64,000 nt of DNA from Peptoniphilus asaccharolyticus DSM 20463 (lineage in GTDB: Bacteria; Bacillota; Clostridia; Tissierellales; Peptoniphilaceae): contig NZ_FWWR01000009.1 of the NCBI RefSeq assembly GCF_900176115.1, forward strand, positions 372,001-436,000, in the 5' to 3' direction. The first letter of the stretch is position 1. Each line of letters begins with the position of its first letter. Positions 53,100-61,949 of this stretch are shown in pieces. The position numbers were made by a program, and so were the translations under genes. Below the pieces are notes generated by a model. The model saw only the letters and a program-made list of their open reading frames with translations, was not told the DNA's origin and searched no databases.

Positions 53100-53786
53100 A
53101 TGAAGTATAGAATATTGGTAGCAGAAGATGATAATGCAATAAGAGATTCTATAGGAATTTATTTGAGAAATGCTAATTATGAAGTGGTTGAAGCTAGAGA
53201 TGGTGAAGAAGCAATACATAAGTTCAAGTCTGAAAAGATAGATTTAGTTATTATGGATTTGATGATGCCTAATTTAAGTGGAGAAGAAGCAATTTTGAAG
53301 TTAAGAGAAATCACATATGCACCAATAATAATTTTATCTGCTAAGAGTGAAGACTATGACAAGATAATAGGATTGAATATAGGTGCTGATGATTATATAA
53401 CTAAACCTTTTAATCCTTTAGAACTTATGGCGAGAGTTAGCTCTAACATAAGAAGATTTTATGAGTATCAACCTAATAAAAATTCAGATACTTTAGAGTA
53501 TGGAGATATTAAGCTTGTTATACCTGAAAAGTCTGTTTATGTAAGAGATGAGAAGGCACATTTAACTTCAATTGAATATCAAATATTAGAATTATTGATG
53601 AAAAATCCTAATAGAGTTTTTTCTGTAGACGAGATTTATGAAAAAGTTTGGGACGAACCAGCTTTTGATGTTAAGACAGTTACAGTGCATATCAGAAGAA
53701 TAAGAGAGAAGATAGAAATTGATCCTAAAAAACCTATTTATTTAAAAGTTGCATGGGGGTTGGGGTATAAGTTTGTTACTAAATAG
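53100..53786 (+). CDS. OmpR/PhoB-family response regulator
   Basis: The 228-residue protein has a receiver domain (acidic pocket VAEDDN at 8-12, phosphate acceptor Asp53 in IMDLMMPNLSG, TKPF near 103) and a C-terminal winged helix (LTSIEYQILELLMKNPN and TVTVHIRRIREKIE). It pairs with the kinase gene that follows eight bases after. ATG at 53100 is preferred, behind GGAGG. Target genes unknown. Confidence 0.95.
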   Translation: MKYRILVAEDDNAIRDSIGIYLRNANYEVVEARDGEEAIHKFKSEKIDLVIMDLMMPNLSGEEAILKLREITYAPIIILSAKSEDYDKIIGLNIGADDYITKPFNPLELMARVSSNIRRFYEYQPNKNSDTLEYGDIKLVIPEKSVYVRDEKAHLTSIEYQILELLMKNPNRVFSVDEIYEKVWDEPAFDVKTVTVHIRRIREKIEIDPKKPIYLKVAWGLGYKFVTK

Positions 53787-53794
53787 GAGGAATT

Positions 53795-55975
53795 ATGAGT
53801 GATATAGACATAAGATACTCTTCAAAGGGATTAGCTATAATATTTTTGGTTATTTCTATTTTAGGAGTGTTGTTTGGAATATACGGCTCTGAAAATGATT
53901 TGTTCAGCTCATATCATAATGATAGAAGTTGTTATTACAGCTACTATGATCAAGTTGAAAGGTCGTTATATAAAGAAGGTGCTGGGAAACTAAATCATTA
54001 TTATATAGATGATACATCATCAGATAGATTTATAAGTTCTTATGTTAGAAGTTATAAAATAGCTAACTATCCTTTTACTGAAGAATATAAAAAACATTCT
54101 AATAAAGTAGTGTTGGATATGACAGAGCACGATGGAGGATTTGAGGAGTATGGAAGCTATGGGGCTGCAATAGATGCTGCTAGAGAACATGACATTTCAA
54201 ACCCAAGGATAAATGTAAATATAACAGAAGAACCTATCTATAACACATACTACTTGACTAATGATAGCGGGATAGATGAATTTGATCCGCAAGATGTGGC
54301 TGATTATTTAAAGACTGCAAAAACAAATATTGTCATAAGTGGTGTATGGGAAAATGGAAGTTTAAAATTTACAAGAGATATAAATGAAATTCGTGCACAA
54401 GATATTCCTTATGCTACAAATTTAAAACAAGCCATTAGAGAAGTTTACTCTTCTATAGGAAATAATGGAATTCAAAAATTAAATTTCACATATTCGATTA
54501 ATACTGAATCAAATGCATTTAAGCAATATATACTCGCTATGAACTACGAAGAAAAAATATTTCCAAATTCAGCGCTTGGTGTTGCAGCAGGTATAGTTTT
54601 AATATTGATACTAGGTTTATTTTCAAGTTATGAAAAAATGAAAGAAAGTAGATTCTATATAAGTATTTTAAAAATTCCTGTAGAAATGGTAATCTTTGTG
54701 GCCATTCCACTTTGGCTTATGTGTGGGGCAATGGCAGCGGATTTCTTTAGTAGACATACCGAGCTAACTACAGGAATAGTATCTCCATTTTATTTATTAC
54801 AAGTGGTTGCGATAATAACTATGGGAGTGGCGGTATTATATTTACTATATGCTCTAAAAGATGTTTTCTATAAAGGATTCTCTTCAACAATAGTTAAAAA
54901 TTCTATTGTATCTAAAATACTGAATTTCTTTAGGGAAAAATCGGTGGGATTTTTTAGAAAGTCAAAAAATGTTTCAAATGAATATTTAAAGGATTTTGAC
55001 CCTGGCAAGAAGAGAAACTTAATGTTATTTTTCTTAGGACTATTCATCCTAGGTATAGTAGCGGCTAATATAGTGGTAGTACGTCAATTTCAGTTAATAG
55101 TCTTAATTTTGTGGACTGTATTGTTGGGTGTTATATTTATAAGAGTTCAAAAATATACTTCTGAACTTGAGGATATAGAAAAGACTGCAAAAATAATTTC
55201 TGAGGGGCATTACGATATAAAAATAGAAGAAGGAAATTCAAATTTTAAAGGTTTAGCACACAACTTAAATTTAATAACTTCAAATTTGGACAGTGCTATA
55301 TCAAATGCTGTTAAGTCAGAGAAGTTAAAAACGGATTTAATAGCCAATGTATCACATGATTTAAAAACTCCGCTAACTTCAATAATTAATTATTCTGAGT
55401 TGATAGTTAATGAAGAAAATGTAGAGAATATTAAAAAATATTCAGGAGTTATAAACGAAAAATCTTTGAAACTTAAGAATTTAATAGAGGATCTTTTTGA
55501 AGCAGCAAAAGTAAGTAGCGATAATATAGACTTAGAAATAGAAGAAATAGATTTTAAGCAACTTATAAAGCAAATTATAGGTGAATGGGAAGATAAATTA
55601 GAAGAAAAGAACTTGTCGATTGTAGAAGAGTATACGCCAGAAAGTGTAATGCTAAATTTAGATGGGGTAAAGACTTCGAGAATTTTAGACAATCTGTTTT
55701 CAAATATCTATAAGTATGCTTTAGAGGGGACTAGAATCTATCTAACTCTTGAGAAAAAAGAAAATGTAGTTTTAACAATAAAGAATATTTCAAAATTCCC
55801 ATTAAATATTTCTGAAGATGAATTAATGGAAAGATTTAAGAGAGGGGATGTTTCAAGAAATACAGAGGGAAGTGGACTTGGATTATCCATTGCTCAAAGT
55901 TTAGTAAAGGCTCAAAAGGGAAATTTTGAAATAGAAATAGACGGAGATCTATTTAAATCTAAAATAGAGTTTTAG
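53795..55975 (+). CDS. Large sensor histidine kinase with extracytoplasmic domain
   Basis: This 726-residue kinase has a first membrane segment (about 12-30), a 220-residue extracytoplasmic part rich in Tyr and charged residues, then about five more membrane segments (about 250-450), a HAMP-like linker and the kinase core. The H-box is ANVSHDLKTPLTS with His521; N-box region LDNLFSNIYKYA; G2-type loop GSGLGLSIAQSLVKA. The usual DxGxG (G1) box is replaced by TIKNISKFPLNI, a change seen in a group of Clostridia kinases. The preceding response regulator is its partner. The N-terminal sensor part does not match a domain I know. Confidence 0.9.
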   Translation: MSDIDIRYSSKGLAIIFLVISILGVLFGIYGSENDLFSSYHNDRSCYYSYYDQVERSLYKEGAGKLNHYYIDDTSSDRFISSYVRSYKIANYPFTEEYKKHSNKVVLDMTEHDGGFEEYGSYGAAIDAAREHDISNPRINVNITEEPIYNTYYLTNDSGIDEFDPQDVADYLKTAKTNIVISGVWENGSLKFTRDINEIRAQDIPYATNLKQAIREVYSSIGNNGIQKLNFTYSINTESNAFKQYILAMNYEEKIFPNSALGVAAGIVLILILGLFSSYEKMKESRFYISILKIPVEMVIFVAIPLWLMCGAMAADFFSRHTELTTGIVSPFYLLQVVAIITMGVAVLYLLYALKDVFYKGFSSTIVKNSIVSKILNFFREKSVGFFRKSKNVSNEYLKDFDPGKKRNLMLFFLGLFILGIVAANIVVVRQFQLIVLILWTVLLGVIFIRVQKYTSELEDIEKTAKIISEGHYDIKIEEGNSNFKGLAHNLNLITSNLDSAISNAVKSEKLKTDLIANVSHDLKTPLTSIINYSELIVNEENVENIKKYSGVINEKSLKLKNLIEDLFEAAKVSSDNIDLEIEEIDFKQLIKQIIGEWEDKLEEKNLSIVEEYTPESVMLNLDGVKTSRILDNLFSNIYKYALEGTRIYLTLEKKENVVLTIKNISKFPLNISEDELMERFKRGDVSRNTEGSGLGLSIAQSLVKAQKGNFEIEIDGDLFKSKIEF

Positions 55976-55978
55976 TTA

Positions 55979-56004
55979 AAAGGGGTTATTTAATAACCCT
56001 TTTT
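55979..56004 (+). terminator. Intrinsic terminator of the two-component operon
   Basis: AAGGGGTTATT and AATAACCCTTTT pair with a single-base loop region; T run follows, four bases after the kinase stop. Confidence 0.8.
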
Positions 56005-56047
56005 AATTTTAATTTGAAAGATTTTAATTTATCTATTATAATTGCTA

Positions 56048-56088
56048 CAGACAGTTCGTAACCATCCTGTCTTAAAATAAAACTAGGG
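56048..56088 (+). promoter_or_regulatory. preQ1-I riboswitch aptamer
   Basis: AGACAG (56049-56054) pairs with CTGTCT (56067-56072) around a 12-base loop TTCGTAACCATC, followed by an A-rich tail TTAAAATAAAACTAGGG. Stem, loop and ACTA tail are the layout of preQ1-I aptamers, which fold into an H-type pseudoknot on binding 7-aminomethyl-7-deazaguanine. It lies directly upstream of queF-queC. The tail CTAGG can pair with CCTAG (56133-56137) next to the downstream terminator, giving an antiterminator; so ligand should switch the operon off. Confidence 0.85.
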
Positions 56089-56135
56089 ATGAAATAAATA
56101 AAATTAAAGCTTTAATTTATTTTGCTTAATCTCCT

Positions 56136-56159
56136 AGGTGTGTTACGACACCTTTTTTT
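56136..56159 (+). terminator. Regulated terminator of the preQ1 riboswitch
   Basis: AGGTGT and ACACCT form the stem around GTTACG, followed by six T. The 5' arm overlaps the sequence that can pair with the aptamer tail. Confidence 0.85.
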
Positions 56160-56181
56160 ATTTGTTTCAAAGAGGAGAATT

Positions 56182-56673
56182 ATGAGAGAGAAAGAAGAAA
56201 TGAAAGATATAACGCTCTTAGGCAACCAAGGTACTAAAATGCCTAGAGATTATGCACCAGAAGTTTTGGAGGCATTTGACAACAAACATCCAGGCAATGA
56301 CTATTTTGTAAAATTTAATTGTCCTGAGTTTACTTCATTATGTCCTATAACAGGACAGCCTGATTTTGCAACTATCTATATATCATACGTTCCAAATGTG
56401 AAAATGGTTGAAAGTAAATCTTTAAAATTATATTTATTCAGCTTCAGAAATAGAGGAGATTTTCATGAAGATTGCATGAATATAATTATGAAAGACCTTA
56501 TAAAATTAATGGATCCAAAGTATATAGAAGTATGGGGCAAATTTACACCAAGAGGTGGGATTTCAATAGATCCATACTGCAACTATGGAAAAGCTGGAAC
56601 AAAATGGGAAGATGTTGCTTGGAATAGACTTAGCAATCATGATTTATATCCTGAAAATATCGACAACAGGTAG
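56182..56673 (+). CDS. queF: NADPH-dependent preQ0 reductase QueF
   Basis: QueF reduces 7-cyano-7-deazaguanine (preQ0) to preQ1. The 163-residue protein has the catalytic Cys in [13 protein letters not shown] (near 52) and [11 protein letters not shown] (near 89), the QueF signatures. The ATG at 56182 lies behind AGAGGAG; sequence upstream in frame belongs to the riboswitch terminator. It is the first gene of queF-queC-QPTR. QueD and QueE are not in this operon. Confidence 0.96.
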   Translation: MREKEEMKDITLLGNQGTKMPRDYAPEVLEAFDNKHPGNDYFVKFNCPEFTSLCPITGQPDFATIYISYVPNVKMVESKSLKLYLFSFRNRGDFHEDCMNIIMKDLIKLMDPKYIEVWGKFTPRGGISIDPYCNYGKAGTKWEDVAWNRLSNHDLYPENIDNR

Positions 56674-56682
56674 GTGTAAATT

Positions 56683-57339
56683 ATGAAAATGGTTTTGTTT
56701 AGTGGCGGAGTGGATAGCACAACTTGTCTTGCCATGGCCAAAGAAAAAGATGAAGATGTAATTGCAATATCTTTTGACTACGGTCAAAGACATAGCGAGC
56801 AAGAGCTTAACGCAGCAAAAAAAGTTGCGAAATATTATAATGTAAAACAAATTTTTATAGATTTAAAAGATGTGTTCAAACATGGTAATTCTTCACTTAC
56901 AGATTTAGATTTAGAAGTTAGCGAAGGAGACTATGCTGAACAAGAAAATGCAAACACTGAAGTTGAGTTTAGAAATGGAATATTCATATCTGTACTAGCA
57001 TCTTTGGCTATGCAGTATAAGGCTGATGAAATCTATTTTGGAGCTCATAAAGATGATTCTGGAGTTATATATCCAGATTGTAGTCCGGAGTTTGTAAAGG
57101 CGATGGAAGAAGCTATAAAAGTCGGTTCAAGAGATACTGTAGCTTTAAAAGTACCTTTCTTGAACAAGACAAAAACTGAATTAGTGGCCTATGGAAAAAC
57201 TATAGGTGTGCCTTATAATTTAACATACTCTTGTTATAATGGTACAAATCCGCCGTGTCATAAGTGTGGAACTTGTATAGACAGAGAAAAAGCATTTATT
57301 GCAAATGGTTTGGACAGAGATGGCAACTATGCAAGATAA
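56683..57339 (+). CDS. queC: 7-cyano-7-deazaguanine synthase QueC
   Basis: QueC makes preQ0 from 7-carboxy-7-deazaguanine with ammonia and ATP. The 218-residue protein has the PP-loop LFSGGVDSTTCL at the N-terminus and the zinc cysteines SCYNGTNPPCHKCGTC near 188-204. GTAGGTG precedes the ATG. Together with the riboswitch, it shows queuosine precursor synthesis, at least in part. Confidence 0.96.
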   Translation: MKMVLFSGGVDSTTCLAMAKEKDEDVIAISFDYGQRHSEQELNAAKKVAKYYNVKQIFIDLKDVFKHGNSSLTDLDLEVSEGDYAEQENANTEVEFRNGIFISVLASLAMQYKADEIYFGAHKDDSGVIYPDCSPEFVKAMEEAIKVGSRDTVALKVPFLNKTKTELVAYGKTIGVPYNLTYSCYNGTNPPCHKCGTCIDREKAFIANGLDRDGNYAR

Positions 57340-57991
57340 TAAATTTAATAAACAAGAAAATAAGGCTGATTTGTATAGATTGATGCTTTGGAGTTTTTAT
57401 GCTGTTGCAGTTATAATGAAAAATATTTTTGCAACTAAGAGATGGAAAGTTGGATTTATACAAGCTCCTGCTGGATATATTTTTGAACCTGTAACTTTTA
57501 TAGCTCAAGACGTTGAAACGGAGACAAGGGGTTATAAAAGTGCAAAGACTATGGTATTTTGGGGATTTGCTTTAAATATTATAGTGGCTATAGCATCTCA
57601 GTTAGCTATAATTCTTCCAAATGCAAGCTCTCCTGAAATACAAACTTCATTTGCTATAGTGTTAGGGAATGTGCCAAGAATATTAGTGGCAAGCTTAATA
57701 GCTTATCTTTTGGGTGGAACTTTAAATGTAAAGATAATGTCTCATTTAAAAGAAAAGAAGAATAATAGTTTATTATATAGAGCTATAGTTTCTACAATAT
57801 TTGGACAATTACTTGATAATATAGTTTTTAGTAATATAGCATTTTTAGGAATAATACCTCTTAATCAAATAATTTACATGTCGATAAGCATGACTATAAT
57901 TGAAACAATTTATGAGATAGTATTTTATCCGGTAACAAAATTTTTGATATATAAAATTAAAGAAGCAGAAAAAATAGACACACTCATTTGA
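57320..57991 (+). CDS. Queuosine precursor transporter (QPTR/YhhQ family)
   Basis: The membrane protein of about 223 residues has six hydrophobic segments and the VUT/YhhQ family stretches KNIFATKRWK-like N-terminal part, ASLIAYLLGGTLNVKIMSHLK and the IFGQLLDNIVFSNIAF motif. Such proteins take up preQ0 or preQ1. It overlaps queC by 20 bases. Starts at 57320 (MATMQDNK) and 57329 (MQDNKFNK) are both possible; neither has a strong ribosome binding site. Having both queF/queC and a transporter suggests synthesis plus salvage. Confidence 0.88.
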   Translation: MATMQDNKFNKQENKADLYRLMLWSFYAVAVIMKNIFATKRWKVGFIQAPAGYIFEPVTFIAQDVETETRGYKSAKTMVFWGFALNIIVAIASQLAIILPNASSPEIQTSFAIVLGNVPRILVASLIAYLLGGTLNVKIMSHLKEKKNNSLLYRAIVSTIFGQLLDNIVFSNIAFLGIIPLNQIIYMSISMTIIETIYEIVFYPVTKFLIYKIKEAEKIDTLI

Positions 57992-58006
57992 GCATGTCTA
58001 TTTTTT
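57971..58006. terminator. Bidirectional terminator between the queuosine operon and glmS
   Basis: AAAATAGACA and TGTCTATTTT form the stem, with A and T runs on both sides. It covers the QPTR stop codon and sits just after glmS on the minus strand. Confidence 0.85.
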
Positions 58007-58008
58007 AT

Positions 58009-59832
58009 TTATTCAACTGTTACAGATTTAGCTAAGTTACGAGGCTTATCAACATCATTTCCTTTTAATACAGATGCATAATAAGCGATGATTTGTAGCG
58101 GTACTATACTGATAAGTGGGGCTATGAAATCATCAATTTCAGGGATTTCAATTAGTTGGGCTGTATGCTTTTTAAGCCCTTCATTATAAAATCCGATAGC
58201 AAACACTTCAGCACCTCTTGCAGATATCTCTTGTATATTAGATACCATTTTATCTATTAAATCTCTCTGAGTTGCAAGAGCAAATACTTTAGTATCTTCT
58301 TCTATAAGAGCTATAGTACCATGTTTTAATTCTCCGGCAGGGAATGATTCAGAGTGTATATAAGAAATTTCCTTAAGTTTTAAAGATGCCTCTTTAGAAG
58401 TTATATAGTCAACGCCTCTACCTATGAAGTATACAGATTCAGCATTTATAATTTCTTGAGAAACTGATTTATAAAGGTCACATTCTTTTAATAAAGCCTT
58501 TATCATTTCAGGAACTTTATGAATTTCAGTTAGTACACCTGACAATTCTTCTTGAGAAATTTTACCGATTTTAAGAGCCCAATCAAGAGCAAATAAATAT
58601 AAGTTAGTTACTTGGGAAGTGTATGCCTTAGTTGATGCAACTGATATTTCAGGCCCTGCATGGCAATATAACACTTTATCAGCCTCTCTTGCAATTGTAG
58701 AGCCTACAACATTAGTTATTGCATAAACAGTGGCTCCTCGCTTCTTAGCAAGTCTAATAGCGTTTAAAGTATCAGCTGTCTCTCCAGATTGACTAACTAC
58801 AATAACCAAAGTCTGGTCTGTTACAAATGGGTCGCTATATGCAAATTCAGATGCAATTTCATCTCTTACTGGAACACGAATTAATTTTTCAATTAAAAAT
58901 TTACCAACTTGTCCAGCGTGTAGAGCAGTTCCACATGATGTTACATATATATTTTCAAAATTTTCAAATTCTTCTTTAGTAAAAGTATTATCGCCTAAAT
59001 CGATAGTGTTGTCTTTTACTAAACGTTCAAGAGTTTCAGATACTGTTCTCTCTTGTTCAAAGATTTCTTTAATCATGTAGTGTTCAAAGCCTTCTTTAGA
59101 AGCAGCTTCTACATCCCAATCTATTTGAGAAATTTCTTTTTCTATAATATCTAAGTTTAAGTTGTATACAACAGGGTCTTTTCCTAATTTTAGATGAACA
59201 ATTTCTTCATCGTCCAAGTATATAACTTTTTGAGTGTGTTCAACTATAGATGCAGCATCTGAAGCAACTATATTTCCTGTAGGAGTAACTCCAAGAAGTA
59301 GTGGTGATTTATTTCTTGCAGCTATAAGTTCACTAGGATTGCCATTAGCTATGGCGCAGATTGCATAAGAACCTTCCAATTCTTTAAGAGTTCTCAACAC
59401 TGCATTTAATAGGTTTCCATCATAGAATTTATCTATTAAATGAGCAATTACTTCGGTATCAGTTTCAGATTTGAAACTATATCCTTCGCTTATCAATTTT
59501 TCTTTAAGTTCAACAAAGTTTTCTATTATTCCATTGTGTACAACAGATATTGAACCATCTTTATTTATATGAGGATGGGCATTTGTTTCTGTTGGTATAC
59601 CGTGAGTTGCCCAACGAGTATGTCCAATCCCAACTTTACCATCAAAAGGAGCTTCGTTAACAGCATCTACTAAATTTTGAAGTTTACCAGCTCTTTTTAA
59701 AGTATTTATATTTTCAGTTCCTATGATAGATATTCCTGCTGAGTCATATCCCCTATACTCTAATTTTTCTAATCCATTTAAAATAATTTCTGTGGCATTA
59801 TTATCACCACAGTAACCTACGATTCCGCACAT
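58009..59832 (-). CDS. glmS: Glutamine-fructose-6-phosphate aminotransferase (GlmS)
   Basis: GlmS makes glucosamine-6-phosphate from fructose-6-phosphate and glutamine, the entry step to peptidoglycan amino sugars. The 607-residue protein begins MCGIVGYCG with the nucleophilic Cys2, has the glutaminase loop GIGHTRWATHG (near 72), two SIS isomerase domains (SQSGETADTLNAI near 349) and the usual C-terminus DKPRNLAKSVTVE. The start at 59832 is behind GGAGGT. Its leader carries a glmS ribozyme. Confidence 0.97.
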   Translation of the reverse strand: MCGIVGYCGDNNATEIILNGLEKLEYRGYDSAGISIIGTENINTLKRAGKLQNLVDAVNEAPFDGKVGIGHTRWATHGIPTETNAHPHINKDGSISVVHNGIIENFVELKEKLISEGYSFKSETDTEVIAHLIDKFYDGNLLNAVLRTLKELEGSYAICAIANGNPSELIAARNKSPLLLGVTPTGNIVASDAASIVEHTQKVIYLDDEEIVHLKLGKDPVVYNLNLDIIEKEISQIDWDVEAASKEGFEHYMIKEIFEQERTVSETLERLVKDNTIDLGDNTFTKEEFENFENIYVTSCGTALHAGQVGKFLIEKLIRVPVRDEIASEFAYSDPFVTDQTLVIVVSQSGETADTLNAIRLAKKRGATVYAITNVVGSTIAREADKVLYCHAGPEISVASTKAYTSQVTNLYLFALDWALKIGKISQEELSGVLTEIHKVPEMIKALLKECDLYKSVSQEIINAESVYFIGRGVDYITSKEASLKLKEISYIHSESFPAGELKHGTIALIEEDTKVFALATQRDLIDKMVSNIQEISARGAEVFAIGFYNEGLKKHTAQLIEIPEIDDFIAPLISIVPLQIIAYYASVLKGNDVDKPRNLAKSVTVE

Positions 59833-59858
59833 TAAATTGTACCTCCAGTTTAAAATTA

Positions 59859-59990
59859 GACTCACTTTGCTCGATTTGTAATCAAAATTTCTTTTGATTT
59901 TTGTAGAGCACTTAGGCTGTGATACCTTCGGAGCATCCGCCGAATTTTCGATAACTCCGTTCCTCGTCATCCATGTGTGGATCTGGCGCT
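59859..59990 (-). ncRNA. glmS ribozyme
   Basis: Read on the minus strand, the leader has the ribozyme hallmarks in order: A/GCGCCAG at the cleavage site (between 59990 and 59989), GACGAGGA, CGGAGTTATCGA, TTCGGCGGATGCTCCG, CACAGCC and the 3' GCAAAGTGAGTC. It self-cleaves when bound to glucosamine-6-phosphate; the 5'-hydroxyl product is then degraded by RNase J, whose gene is in this window (34201-35865). Confidence 0.95.
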
Positions 59991-60013
59991 TAAGCGATTT
60001 TTATCTTTGGAAG

Positions 60014-60042
60014 ATTATAACATAACTAAGAAATTATGTAAA
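60014..60042 (-). promoter_or_regulatory. Promoter of glmS
   Basis: On the minus strand, TTTACA (60037-60042), 17 bases, TATAAT (60014-60019), with TG one base before the -10 (TGTTATAAT). The start would be near 60007, leaving about 17 bases before the ribozyme cleavage site. Confidence 0.75.
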
Positions 60043-60087
60043 ATTTAAACAATTATGATAGACTATTCTTATTGAAAGGATGAGTAT

Positions 60088-60765
60088 ATGATAAATTTAG
60101 AATTTATAGTTAAAGAAGAGCAAACAAGAAATGGTTTTTTGAGTATAGAAAATTTGTCAAAGATGTTACTAAAGCTTTCAAGTTTAGAATCTGATATTGC
60201 CAATGACTATATGCAAGAGAATAAATTACTTTGGATGATATATAGCTGGGACTTTCAATTGAATAGAGAAATAAAAACAGGAGAAGTGTTAGAGATAAGC
60301 ACATGGGTTTCTGAAGTTTCAAAGATAAAATTGCACAGAGAATTCTTAGTTAAATCTAAAGATGAAGTAGTTGCGAAGTGCTTAGCTGAGTTTTTAATTA
60401 TAGATGCTAATAAGAGAAAAGCTATTAGGGTACCAAAGCAACTAATGGAATATTTTGAAATAAATAATACAAAGCTACTTTCAGTGGAAAGAGTTGAAGA
60501 GTTTGAGATAGAAGATTCAACTTCATATACAGTTGAAAGTTCATACTTTGACGAAAATAATCATGTAAATAATTCTGTATACATAAGATGGATTGAAAAG
60601 TTTTTGGATGAAAGTTCAGATAAATCTATTAAATCTTTAAAGATAGTGTACTCTAAAGAGATAAATGAGCAGGGAATTATAAATGTAGGCTTTAGTAAAA
60701 ATATAGAATATTTTGAAATATATACTAAAGAAATAAAAGCAAAGGGGAATATGTTTTTATTTTAG
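60088..60765 (+). CDS. Acyl-ACP thioesterase
   Basis: The 225-residue protein has two hotdog domains of the FatA/FatB type; it releases fatty acids from acyl carrier protein. In the first half, WMIYSWDFQLNREIKTGEVL is typical; in the second, DENNHVNNSVYIRWIE (near 153) holds the Asn/His active-site residues. GAAAGGATGAG precedes the ATG. It stands alone, divergent from glmS. Confidence 0.9.
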   Translation: MINLEFIVKEEQTRNGFLSIENLSKMLLKLSSLESDIANDYMQENKLLWMIYSWDFQLNREIKTGEVLEISTWVSEVSKIKLHREFLVKSKDEVVAKCLAEFLIIDANKRKAIRVPKQLMEYFEINNTKLLSVERVEEFEIEDSTSYTVESSYFDENNHVNNSVYIRWIEKFLDESSDKSIKSLKIVYSKEINEQGIINVGFSKNIEYFEIYTKEIKAKGNMFLF

Positions 60766-60899
60766 TTGATTAATATGCTTTAAAATGATATACTTGTTTA
60801 AGTAATACAACTTTATGAATTTGAAAATGAATGAATCTTTTGAAGTAAACCTCAAAGTCTATACATTTACAAATGATTAGAGTAATAAGGAGGTAAATT

Positions 60900-61097
60900 T
60901 TGAAAGGTACAGTAAAATGGTTTAATAGTGAAAAAGGATTTGGATTTATAACAGGAGAAGACGGAAAAGACGTATTCTGCCATTTCTCACAAATTCAAAA
61001 AGAAGGTTTCAAAACTTTAAATGAAGGTCAAGCAGTTGAGTTTGACGTAGTTGAAAGCGAAAAAGGACCTCAAGCTGAAAACATCGTAGAATTATAA
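60900..61097 (+). CDS. csp: Cold-shock protein
   Basis: The 65-residue nucleic-acid-binding protein has RNP1 GFGFITGED and RNP2 DVFCHFSQI (usual VFVHFS; here Cys). It acts as an RNA chaperone. Start is a TTG at 60900 behind AAGGAGGT. The 134-base gap before it is likely a long 5' leader, as often in csp genes, but I see no sure structure in it. Confidence 0.95.
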   Translation: MKGTVKWFNSEKGFGFITGEDGKDVFCHFSQIQKEGFKTLNEGQAVEFDVVESEKGPQAENIVEL

Positions 61098-61103
61098 AAT
61101 TTT

Positions 61104-61127
61104 GAGCAGCCTAGGCTGCTCTTTTTT
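61104..61127 (+). terminator. Intrinsic terminator of csp
   Basis: GAGCAGCC and GGCTGCTC around TA, then six T; a very GC-rich stem for this genome. Confidence 0.9.
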
Positions 61128-61146
61128 ATGAGGAGGAATATTAAAA

Positions 61147-61890
61147 ATGGAAAAACAAGTAATTGCAAAAATTGATGGAGTAGAGATTACAACAGCTCAC
61201 TATGAAAATTTTTTAAGACAATTAAACCCACAACTTATAGAATATTATAATAAAAAAGGCTTTTCGAAAGAAATCTTAGATGAATTAATTAGTCAACAAC
61301 TTTTAGTAATTGATGCTAGAGAAAAGGGATATGATAAGAATGAAGATTTTCTTGAAGTTTTAAAATCAACTGAAGATTCATTACTTATGACATATGCTCT
61401 TGGAAAGACTTTAGAAAATATAGAGATTTCAGAAGAAGAAATAAAAAAATATTACGAAGAAAATAAAGACCATTTCAAACAAGGTCCTACAGTAAGTGCT
61501 TCTCACATCTTAGTTGAGACAGAAGAGGAAGCTAATGAAATAGCAAAAGAAATCAACGCTGAAAATTTTGCAGAAATAGCAAAAGAAAAATCAAGCTGTC
61601 CCTCAAGTGCAAATGGTGGTAGTTTAGGAGAGTTCTCACAAGGACAAATGGTTCCTGAATTCGACCAAAAAGTATTTTCTATGGAAGTTGGAGAAATTTC
61701 TGAACCTGTAAAAACTCAATTCGGATACCATATAATTAAATTAGATGGTAAAAAAGAAGAACTTGATTTTGAACAAATTAAGGGAAGTGTTGAATCTGAA
61801 CTTAAGGGTAGAAAAGAACAAGAAACTTATGTAAATAAGATTAAAGAACTTTCAGAAAGCCATAAAGTTGAAGTAATAAATATTAAATAA
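61147..61890 (+). CDS. Parvulin-type peptidyl-prolyl isomerase, apparently cytoplasmic
   Basis: The 247-residue protein has an N-terminal SurA/trigger-like helical region and a parvulin domain (VSASHILVETEEEANEIA near 117, SSANGGSLGEFSQGQMVPEF near 155, then FGYHIIKLDGKKE). It has no signal peptide or lipobox (begins MEKQVIAKIDGVEITT), unlike PrsA, so it probably works as a cytoplasmic chaperone. AGGAGG precedes the start. Transcribed with its own terminator. Confidence 0.9.
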   Translation: MEKQVIAKIDGVEITTAHYENFLRQLNPQLIEYYNKKGFSKEILDELISQQLLVIDAREKGYDKNEDFLEVLKSTEDSLLMTYALGKTLENIEISEEEIKKYYEENKDHFKQGPTVSASHILVETEEEANEIAKEINAENFAEIAKEKSSCPSSANGGSLGEFSQGQMVPEFDQKVFSMEVGEISEPVKTQFGYHIIKLDGKKEELDFEQIKGSVESELKGRKEQETYVNKIKELSESHKVEVINIK

Positions 61891-61917
61891 TCCCAGGTTA
61901 ATCCTTGGGATTTTTTT
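61889..61917 (+). terminator. Intrinsic terminator after the parvulin gene
   Basis: AATCCCAGG and CCTTGGGATT form the stem with one bulged T, followed by seven T. Confidence 0.85.
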
Positions 61918-61949
61918 AATTCTGGGGTATACTAATTAAGGGTGATTAT

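Noticed and set aside
59833-59970. In-frame extension of glmS upstream to 59970
   Set aside because: This stretch is the glmS ribozyme and ribosome binding site; MCGIVGYCG with Cys2 is the true start.
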